From contig DGEF01000003.1 in the NCBI GenBank assembly GCA_002385805.1, forward strand, positions 1 through 6,750: 6,750 bases of DNA, written 5' to 3'. The DNA comes from Peptococcaceae bacterium UBA3933. Lineage in GTDB: Bacteria > Bacillota > Peptococcia > Peptococcales > BICA1-8. Position numbers and translations under genes: made by a program. Shown in pieces: positions 1 to 4,842 of this stretch (position 1 is the stretch's first letter; every line of letters begins with the position of its first letter). The notes below the pieces were generated by a model. It worked only from the letters and a program-made list of their open reading frames with translations. It had not been told where the DNA came from and ran no database searches.

Positions 1-16
1 TTAGGAAATAAAAAAA

Positions 17-46
17 TTCATCTGGGTAATAGGTGTATTATATAAT
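17..46 (+). promoter_or_regulatory. Possible promoter of the left-end gene
   Basis: A perfect TATAAT lies at 41-46, with a poor -35 candidate TTCATC (3 of 6) at 17-22 and an 18-bp spacer. A second TATAAT occurs at 62-67 without a recognisable -35. The surroundings are almost pure A/T, where such matches arise easily. Only 103 bp precede the gene, so a promoter or operon partner outside the window is also possible. Confidence 0.3.
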
Positions 47-103
47 AAAAAAAACAAAAGATATAATTTTAAGGTTAAATATTTATATAAGGAAGTGAAG
101 ACA

Positions 104-1351
104 ATGAAAATTTCTCTCAGTCAAGAGAAAAAAGGTATTCTGGCCATTGCCGGACACGTAGGTTGTGGTCATTGTCATAGTCACAACCATTATATTCAAG
201 ACGATTCCGGTGGTATGGCAACAGTTTTATCTCTTTTCCAGGAAGCAACGGGTTTATCCTTAATTATCAAAGATGTTAGGGTTAAGACCGGTGTAGATGG
301 TGTTATTGAAGTGGAAACGGAAGGAGGAGGTATCGGTAAAGCAACCTCTCGCCGCGGCATAACTCTCCATGAAGCTAAATTAGCCAGCTTAGTAATAGGG
401 AAAGAAGCTATCAGAACTCAAACTCTAGTATTAGAGGCTTTTGGTCGTTATTATGGACAGGGAATTCATGAAACACCGGTTGCTTTACAAACAGCCATTG
501 CTAATGCTGCTTTAGACACTTTTATTAATAATTATCCTGAACAATTTAAATGGAGTTATGAAGACTTACAGGGTTCTTGTGGTTTAATTGCGGGGACAGT
601 TCTGAATTTTGAAGATATACCTGTTTCCGTTTTAGCTACAGTTAATGCTTCTATAGGTGGAGTCGGACCCAATGAAGATTTAGAAGGAAATTCTGCTGTA
701 GGTAAGAAGAAAGGTATTATGGAAGAATTAGGGATGCTTGATTTGCCTACAATTATTGTAGAGGGTAAAGTATATTCTCCTTTATATTCAGCAGGCTTAG
801 AGAAACCCAGTTTTCTTATTCGAGCAGATAAAGAATGGGATAACCCGTATGTAGCTTATAGCATTCTTAATGCTGGGAAGGTTCTAGGTTATCCCATAAC
901 TATTCGGGAAGATGTTATGGCACGGGTTAAAGGCGGTATGGCAAAGCAAACCAAAGAACTGGGTGAAAAAATAGTCAATTTAGGTTTGCAATTACAAAAA
1001 GCAGAATATTCCCAGGAAAAAATAAATATTTTAGCTCAACTGGCTTCTCTGATTAGTGAAGATGGTGCCGGCATAAGTTTTATGACTAATAAACTGCATG
1101 AGATTATTGGTGGAACTGGTATGATGCCGGGAACCGGTGCTGTAGTAAGTTATATTGTTACACCTGAATATTATAATAAGTACATTTTCCCGTTTATTAC
1201 TGAGCAAGATTTAGCAAAGTTTGTGAATCTTGTTAAACAGGCTGTTATTGAGCTTAAAGGGAATTTAGATAAAGCCACAGCACATTTAAATCAACGACAC
1301 TGTTTTGAAGATTTAGATTCTTTGGTTTTAAAAACTAATCTTCTTCGATGA
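104..1351 (+). CDS. Uncharacterised 415-residue protein with an N-terminal Cys/His cluster
   Basis: I do not recognise this protein as a named family. The ATG at 104 is preferred to the in-frame GTG at 95: the ribosome binding site AGGAAG (90-95) is 8 nt from the ATG but touches the GTG. From that ATG, residues 18-37 form a dense cluster (H18, C21, H23, C24, H25, H27, H29, then DDSGG at 33-37), which looks like a metal or cofactor site. Glycine-rich turns follow at 185-192 (GGVGPNED) and 336-345 (GGTGMMPGTG). There is no signal peptide or membrane segment, so it should be cytoplasmic. CGHCH fits the CxxCH haem c pattern, but without export this is probably chance. The reading frame is intact and looks like a conserved enzyme core, though this is an impression and not a search result. 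Its last 17 bp overlap the 3' end of the ferredoxin gene on the other strand, and a redox link between the two is only a guess. Confidence 0.85.
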   Translation: MKISLSQEKKGILAIAGHVGCGHCHSHNHYIQDDSGGMATVLSLFQEATGLSLIIKDVRVKTGVDGVIEVETEGGGIGKATSRRGITLHEAKLASLVIGKEAIRTQTLVLEAFGRYYGQGIHETPVALQTAIANAALDTFINNYPEQFKWSYEDLQGSCGLIAGTVLNFEDIPVSVLATVNASIGGVGPNEDLEGNSAVGKKKGIMEELGMLDLPTIIVEGKVYSPLYSAGLEKPSFLIRADKEWDNPYVAYSILNAGKVLGYPITIREDVMARVKGGMAKQTKELGEKIVNLGLQLQKAEYSQEKINILAQLASLISEDGAGISFMTNKLHEIIGGTGMMPGTGAVVSYIVTPEYYNKYIFPFITEQDLAKFVNLVKQAVIELKGNLDKATAHLNQRHCFEDLDSLVLKTNLLR

Positions 1352-1535
1352 TAATAGCTTCTACAGGACAAGTACGGCAAGCTTCCCGCGCACAGTCCTC
1401 AAGTTCTGCAGGCACTTCTTCTATTAAAGCATACGCAAAATTAGAATTTGGGTACATAGCAAAAATTTCAGGACAAATGACAGGACATGTTTCACAACCA
1501 ATACACAGGTTTTGGTCAACAGATACTTTCATCAT
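1335..1535 (-). CDS. Ferredoxin, single [4Fe-4S] cluster
   Basis: A 66-residue cytoplasmic electron carrier. C11, C14 and C17 (CxxCxxC), with the remote C56-Pro, supply the four ligands of one [4Fe-4S] cluster. C21 and C48 match in spacing the extra cysteine pair of Desulfovibrio gigas ferredoxin II and related one-cluster ferredoxins, where they can form a disulfide; C53 is additional. The usual second CxxCxxCxxxCP motif is absent, so this is not a 2[4Fe-4S] clostridial ferredoxin. The gene starts with two ATG codons (1535 and 1532). The ribosome binding site AAAGGGGG lies 4 nt from the first and 7 nt from the second, so translation may begin at 1532 and give 65 residues. It has its own promoter and a CRP/FNR-type site upstream. 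No terminator is visible downstream on its strand, so its mRNA should run into the antisense strand of the converging gene. The redox partner cannot be read from the sequence. Confidence 0.95.
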   Translation of the reverse strand: MMKVSVDQNLCIGCETCPVICPEIFAMYPNSNFAYALIEEVPAELEDCAREACRTCPVEAIIIEED

Positions 1536-1566
1536 TAAACCCCCTTTCGTTTATGAATCTAAGATA

Positions 1567-1575
1567 ATTATACCA
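1567..1575 (-). promoter_or_regulatory. Extended -10 promoter of the ferredoxin gene
   Basis: On the minus strand the bases read TGG-TATAAT, a perfect extended -10 (TGnTATAAT). The predicted start of transcription is near 1560, giving a leader of about 25 nt before the ATG. No -35 hexamer is found at 16-18 bp spacing. That is typical of a promoter relying on the extended -10 and on an activator bound just upstream. Confidence 0.7.
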
Positions 1576-1593
1576 ATTCAGATTTTAAAAGAC

Positions 1594-1609
1594 TATGACA
1601 TTTATCACA
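1594..1609 (-). promoter_or_regulatory. CRP/FNR-family operator, class II position
   Basis: The minus strand reads TGTGA-TAAATG-TCATA, against the CRP/FNR-family consensus TGTGA-N6-TCACA (9 of 10 defined bases). The same consensus is used by Bacillus subtilis Fnr. Exactly 21 bp separate it from the TATAAT, placing its centre at -41.5 from the predicted start, the standard position of a class II activator site replacing a -35 box. The regulator is not in the window. Regulation by oxygen, redox state or another signal is therefore inferred. Confidence 0.6.
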
Positions 1610-1621
1610 TAAAAAAATAGT

Positions 1622-1662
1622 AAAAAAGGGCAGCTTTTAAATATCCAAGACTGCCCTTTTTT
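1622..1662. terminator. Bidirectional intrinsic terminator
   Basis: Twelve-base arms (1622-1633 and 1651-1662) pair perfectly around the core GGGCAG/CTGCCC with a 17-nt loop. An A-run precedes the core and a T-run follows it, so it can work in both directions. On the plus strand it is the first good terminator after the gene ending at 1351. It lies upstream of the ferredoxin promoter and therefore does not end the ferredoxin mRNA. Confidence 0.85.
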
Positions 1663-1683
1663 AATTTTGCTAAATTTATTTAT

Positions 1684-1713
1684 TTGTTTATTTTTCCAAC
1701 TTCCACGCATAAT
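1684..1713 (+). promoter_or_regulatory. Weak candidate promoter of the 725-residue membrane protein gene
   Basis: CATAAT (5 of 6) at 1708-1713 lies 18 bp after TTGTTT (3 of 6) at 1684-1689, directly downstream of the bidirectional terminator. Because that terminator should block readthrough, a promoter is needed between 1663 and 1757, and this is the best candidate there. Confidence 0.35.
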
Positions 1714-1739
1714 AAAAATGGGCTATGGTCAAATTCGAA

Positions 1740-1756
1740 AACCTTTTAAGAAGGTT
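1740..1756 (+). repeat. Small hairpin abutting the ribosome binding site
   Basis: AACCTT (1740-1745) and AAGGTT (1751-1756) form a 6-bp stem with a 5-nt loop. It ends one base before the AGGAGGTC ribosome binding site (1757-1764) of the following gene. It could affect access to that site, but a stem this short may be chance. Confidence 0.35.
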
Positions 1757-1767
1757 AGGAGGTCAAC

Positions 1768-3945
1768 ATGCAACTTGGGATGCAATTTTTACGTAAAATC
1801 ATTCTTTTAATTGTAATTTTGGCTTTAATTTTACAGATTAATATAAAACCCATGCTAGCCGAAGAATATGATAAACTGGCGGTTATGTTGATAGTAGACC
1901 AAATTAATTTAGAAGATTTACAAGGCGATTACCCAAATTTCCATAAATTAATGGAAAAGGGAGCCTTGGGTTTAATGAATGTTAGAACAGCCACTAAATA
2001 TTCACCGGAAAACGGTTATTTAACCCTGGGTACCGGAGTACGGTCTTCTACCTCCAGTAAAGGCAATAAGATTTTAGAATATGGGGAGAAAGGTCCGGAA
2101 GGGCAACCTGCCTGCGAATTGTATGAAAATTATACAGGAGTTAAGCCGGAGGAAAAAAATATTTTAGTTTTGGATATCCCTAAAATAATTTCTGAAAATA
2201 AAAATAAGGATTATGATGTTATTCCAGGTCTTTTAGGAGAAAAACTTAAAGAAGCCCATATACCTGTTACTTTACTGGGAAATGCGGATACTTTTGAACA
2301 GAAAAACCGTCCGGCCGGTTTTATTATTATGGATACCCGAGGAATTATCGAAAAAGGGGAAATAGGCACTGGCCTTTTACGAAAAGATATAAATAGTCCT
2401 TATTTAGTTCAAACTGATTATGACCGCCTTTATAATTTGTTTTTGCATTATAAAGAGCAGGGGGGTCTCTTGGTAATACACCTGGGAGATACTATTAGAG
2501 CAGATAATTACGCTAACAATGTTTCGGTGGAACGTTATACATATTTTAGGGAAAAAGCCTTAAGAAAAGCAGACGATTTTTTAGGAAAACTTTTGACTGC
2601 ATTAGATTTAAGTAAAGATTTATTAATGGTTGTAACACCTTACCCTTCAAGTGAAGGCTATAAAAATAATAATTTATTAACTCCCTTTTTCTTGGTAGGT
2701 TCCGGTGTAGAAAAAGGGTACGCATTTTCAGCGACAACTCGAAGACCGGGATTGATAACAAATCTTGATGTGGCACCAACAATTCTTTCTTTTTTTGATG
2801 TAACAATACCTTCACTGATGTTAGGCAATCCGGTGGAGGGTTATCCAGCCCAAGATACCTTTGCTTCTCTTTTGCTACTAAATAAACAAATTGTCAGTAC
2901 TTACACCCAAAGGGCAACTTTGATTAAACCTTATGTAGGTTTTCAGGTTATATTGTCTCTAATATTTTTGCTTTTTCTCTTTTTTAAGAAAAACTGGCTT
3001 AACTTTTTACGTCCTTTAATTATTGCGGGGATGTCTATTCCTTTTGTTTTTTTAGTTTTAGGGAAAATTGCAGGCGATGGATTAGGTAATAAATACTTTT
3101 GGTTAATTATCTTCACCCTGCTTATTGTTATGTTTACTCATTTTCTCTTTAAAAAAAATTTGACTGCCATAGCTTTCCTTTGTCTGGTTACATCCGGAGG
3201 AATTATTATAGATTTAATATTAGGAGCTCCATTGATGAAGGTATCCATGTTAGGGTATGACCCTATTGGAGGTTCACGCTATTATGGTTTAGGGAATGAG
3301 TATATGGGGGTTCTTATTGGTTCGCTGGTTATTGGGTGTATGGTTTTGTTAGATTTAGTTGAAAAGAAAAAAAGGATTAGACCTTTAATCTTTGTTCTTT
3401 TTTTAATTACCTTTTATTTGATTTTGTCTCCCAGTTATGGAAGTAATGTAGGGGGGACAATCAGTGCTTTTGGTGCTTTTAGTGTGACTCTGCTATTAAG
3501 TTATGGAGTAAAATTTAGAATAAAACACTTTTTAGTTTTAAGTTGTGGTTTGTTGATAACAATAATTATCCTTTTTTTGGTAGTGGCACCTCTATCTCCT
3601 CCCAGTCACATTAGCCAAACGGTAGAAGTTATTAAAGAGGGAGGAATTAGTTCTGCTTTTTTAATAATAGTTCGCAAATTAACTATGAACTATAAACTTA
3701 TAAGGTATACTATTTGGACCAGAGGATTGCTGGCTTTTTTAGTGGTAATTGCCGCTTTATTGTACCGACCCCCCTTTATCCTAAAAAGAATTTTTAATCA
3801 AAATACAAACTTATATATTGGTTGTATTGGAGCCGGTGTAGGCTGTCTCTTAGCTTTTATCTTTAATGATTCCGGGGTGGTGGCTGCGGCTACCATGATG
3901 ATATATGTGGCTTTACCTGTTTTCTTGTTAGTTATTAATCAATGA
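1768..3945 (+). CDS. Membrane protein: exported alkaline-phosphatase-superfamily-like domain plus about 11 membrane segments
   Basis: The ATG at 1768 follows AGGAGGTC (1757-1764). Residues 1-31 form a signal peptide or anchor (R9-K10, hydrophobic 11-24, possible cleavage after A31). Residues 36-350 resemble the core of the alkaline phosphatase/phosphoglycerate mutase superfamily: LIVDQIN with D44 at the first metal position, SPENGYLTLGTG at 79-90 at the nucleophile turn (S79 or N82), IHLGD at 237-241, and TNLDVAPT at 331-338. Where active members carry a metal-binding Asp-His pair, this protein has VTPYPSSEG (289-297), so catalysis is uncertain. Residues 389-725 contain about 11 membrane segments with conserved-looking loops GGSRYYGLGNEYMG (501-514) and GSNVGGT (558-564). 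I infer an extracytoplasmic domain attached to a polytopic membrane domain, perhaps acting on envelope polymers or lipids. The substrate is unknown. The gene seems monocistronic and no clear terminator follows it. Confidence 0.85.
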   Translation: MQLGMQFLRKIILLIVILALILQINIKPMLAEEYDKLAVMLIVDQINLEDLQGDYPNFHKLMEKGALGLMNVRTATKYSPENGYLTLGTGVRSSTSSKGNKILEYGEKGPEGQPACELYENYTGVKPEEKNILVLDIPKIISENKNKDYDVIPGLLGEKLKEAHIPVTLLGNADTFEQKNRPAGFIIMDTRGIIEKGEIGTGLLRKDINSPYLVQTDYDRLYNLFLHYKEQGGLLVIHLGDTIRADNYANNVSVERYTYFREKALRKADDFLGKLLTALDLSKDLLMVVTPYPSSEGYKNNNLLTPFFLVGSGVEKGYAFSATTRRPGLITNLDVAPTILSFFDVTIPSLMLGNPVEGYPAQDTFASLLLLNKQIVSTYTQRATLIKPYVGFQVILSLIFLLFLFFKKNWLNFLRPLIIAGMSIPFVFLVLGKIAGDGLGNKYFWLIIFTLLIVMFTHFLFKKNLTAIAFLCLVTSGGIIIDLILGAPLMKVSMLGYDPIGGSRYYGLGNEYMGVLIGSLVIGCMVLLDLVEKKKRIRPLIFVLFLITFYLILSPSYGSNVGGTISAFGAFSVTLLLSYGVKFRIKHFLVLSCGLLITIIILFLVVAPLSPPSHISQTVEVIKEGGISSAFLIIVRKLTMNYKLIRYTIWTRGLLAFLVVIAALLYRPPFILKRIFNQNTNLYIGCIGAGVGCLLAFIFNDSGVVAAATMMIYVALPVFLLVINQ

Positions 3946-3976
3946 TCTATAGAAGTAACTCAGAGTCAGATTGTTT

Positions 3977-4005
3977 TTGCTTTAATATCCCTTAAACAAT
4001 ATAAT
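3977..4005 (+). promoter_or_regulatory. Promoter of the DUF134 gene
   Basis: TTGCTT (3977-3982; 3 of 6, with the TTG intact) is followed after exactly 17 bp by a perfect TATAAT (4000-4005). Transcription should start near 4012, about 45 nt before the ATG. The 112-bp gap between genes (3946-4057) shows no good terminator for the preceding gene, so some readthrough is possible. Confidence 0.55.
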
Positions 4006-4057
4006 TATATTAAAATAGATTAAAAAGATAAAAAAGCATGAATGGAGTGGTACGAAA

Positions 4058-4459
4058 ATGCCGAGACCCCCAAAATGGAGAAGAGTGGAGATGGAGCCTC
4101 AGTTTACATATTTTAAACCGGCAGGAATACCGAAAAGAATTTTGGAAGAGGTTATCATAAATGTAGAAGAAATTGAAGCTATTCGTTTAAAAGACTTAGA
4201 GGGTTTAGAACAAGAAGAGTGTGCTCAGAAGATGAATATTTCCAGACCTACTTTTCAGCGGGTACTGACAAGTGCCAGAAGTAAACTGGCTGAGGCTATT
4301 ATTGAAGGTAAAGCTATTAAAATAGAAGGAGGTAATTATTGTCTGGTCAATAGGCTTCTGAAGTGCCCGGCTTGTGAGTTGCAGTTTAATGTTTCACCGA
4401 AAGAAAACTCTCCTGATGAAATAAGTTGCCCTCACTGTGGTAAAAAAACAGAAAATTAA
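4058..4459 (+). CDS. DUF134/UPF0251 family putative DNA-binding protein with C-terminal zinc ribbon
   Basis: A 133-residue protein starting MPRPPKWRR, the hallmark N-terminus of the DUF134 (UPF0251) family. The family core continues with YFKPAGIP (18-25), VEEIEAIRLKDLEGLEQEE (36-54) and a sigma-70 region-4-like helix-turn-helix at about 51-75 (SRPTFQRVL in the recognition helix), ending in KIEGGNY (88-94). The tail holds two knuckles, CPAC (103-106) and CPHC (124-127), which should bind zinc as a ribbon. The ribosome binding site GGAGTGG (4044-4050) is 7 nt from the ATG. Family members often sit beside small proteins of the NifX/NafY (dinitrogenase iron-molybdenum cofactor) type; no such gene is visible here. 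A DNA-binding regulatory role is inferred from the fold, and the target is unknown. Its own promoter and terminator make it a single-gene unit. Confidence 0.93.
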   Translation: MPRPPKWRRVEMEPQFTYFKPAGIPKRILEEVIINVEEIEAIRLKDLEGLEQEECAQKMNISRPTFQRVLTSARSKLAEAIIEGKAIKIEGGNYCLVNRLLKCPACELQFNVSPKENSPDEISCPHCGKKTEN

Positions 4460-4473
4460 CCATGGATGATTCC

Positions 4474-4501
4474 AAAAAGACCTGATGACGGGTCTTTTTT
4501 T
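4474..4501 (+). terminator. Intrinsic terminator after the DUF134 gene
   Basis: AAAAAGACC (4474-4482) pairs with GGTCTTTTT (4491-4499) around an 8-nt loop, and the T-run continues to 4501. It begins 15 nt after the stop codon, and the A-run on the left arm may let it act on both strands. Confidence 0.85.
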
Positions 4502-4516
4502 AGTATAATGTATACT
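4502..4516. repeat. Inverted repeat AGTATA-ATG-TATACT
   Basis: Two perfect 6-base arms flank a 3-base spacer directly after the terminator T-run, and the repeat contains a TATAAT (4504-4509). No -35 of quality lies upstream, since that position falls inside the terminator stem. It may be an operator, or chance in AT-rich DNA. Confidence 0.35.
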
Positions 4517-4567
4517 TTTTTATTTTCTCTAGCTTTAGTAGGAGAATCGTGATATCATTTAACCGGT

Positions 4568-4587
4568 AAATTTCAATATTGAAATTT
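4568..4587. repeat. Perfect 20-bp palindrome, possible operator
   Basis: The sequence AAATTTCAATATTGAAATTT is an uninterrupted 20-bp palindrome including two C:G steps, so it is not simply an A/T run. It lies 256 bp before the symporter start and 67 bp after the terminator. Size and symmetry suit a dimeric repressor. The regulator cannot be named. Confidence 0.45.
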
Positions 4588-4613
4588 TAATAAAAGCATG
4601 CCGAGATAAAACA

Positions 4614-4673
4614 ATTATTAGGATAACTAATGTAATGGAAGTAATTATAAGGATAATCAATGTAATATGGGTA
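4614..4673 (+). repeat. Two tandem copies of an imperfect 30-bp repeat
   Basis: Positions 4614-4643 and 4644-4673 align without gaps and match at 23 of 30 bases, with shared blocks AGGATAA and AATGTAAT. The period of 30 bp is close to three helical turns, which would place the copies on one DNA face. The unit is non-coding as far as I can see and lies 170-229 bp before the symporter gene. It may be a pair of activator sites or a decayed duplication. Confidence 0.5.
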
Positions 4674-4746
4674 AAACATATAATTTTTATTAATAGATAA
4701 TAAATGAGACTTTTTTCACAAGTGGCAAAAATATTTTATTAAGGAG

Positions 4747-4752
4747 TATAAT
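4747..4752 (+). promoter_or_regulatory. Candidate -10 box for the symporter gene
   Basis: A perfect TATAAT ends 90 bp before the ATG. The -35 position is poor (TGGCAA at 4723-4728 with an 18-bp spacer, 3 of 6). An alternative is TTCACA (4715-4720, 5 of 6) with TATTAA (4737-4742, 4 of 6) at 16 bp. One of these probably drives the symporter, because a terminator lies upstream at 4474-4501. A weak -35 would fit dependence on an activator. Confidence 0.35.
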
Positions 4753-4806
4753 TATAAAACAGAATATTTTTAATATACTTACTACTGGAGGTGGTTTCAC
4801 AAAATT

Positions 4807-4828
4807 TTTATTTTATTAATAAAATAAA
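4807..4828 (+). repeat. 22-bp A/T palindrome running into the symporter ribosome binding site
   Basis: Positions 4807-4817 and 4818-4828 are perfectly complementary, and two G-U pairs (4805-4806 with 4829-4830) could extend the stem into the AAAGGAGG ribosome binding site (4826-4833). As RNA this could partly hide that site. The stem is all A-U with no natural loop, so it would be weak. A second SD-like GGAGGTG at 4787-4793 has no start codon at a useful distance. Confidence 0.4.
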
Positions 4829-4842
4829 GGAGGTTTTATAAA

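Noticed and set aside
164..178. CGHCH in the left-end protein as a haem c binding site (CxxCH)
   Set aside because: There is no signal peptide or membrane export signal, the motif lies inside a wider Cys/His cluster, and there are no further CxxCH motifs.
1348..1620. 90-codon plus-strand frame opposite the ferredoxin gene
   Set aside because: It is the antisense shadow of the ferredoxin, has no ribosome binding site, and its product resembles no protein I know.
2546..2815. 89-codon minus-strand frame inside the 725-residue protein gene
   Set aside because: It has biased low-complexity composition and lies wholly inside a gene with clear protein features on the other strand.
3946..3980. Terminator after the 725-residue protein gene (CAATGATCT with AGATTG, then TTTTT)
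   Set aside because: The pairing needs a three-base bulge and gives too few pairs to be convincing.
4568..4590. CodY box
   Set aside because: CodY recognises AATTTTCWGAAAATT; here the half-sites are separated by six bases instead of one.
4635..4700. Short hydrophobic frame (about 20 codons from ATG at 4635) in the repeat region
   Set aside because: The only SD-like bases (AGGA at 4620-4623) are distant and weak, and the frame arises from the 30-bp repeat, so a peptide cannot be supported.
4722..4740. Sigma-54 promoter (TGGCA at 4723-4727)
   Set aside because: The GC required 10 bp after the GG is TT here, so the -12 element is missing.
4741..4842. T-box or amino acid riboswitch in the symporter leader
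   Set aside because: No T-box consensus (AGGGTGGNACCGCG) or other riboswitch core was found, and GGAGGTGG at 4787-4794 alone is not sufficient.
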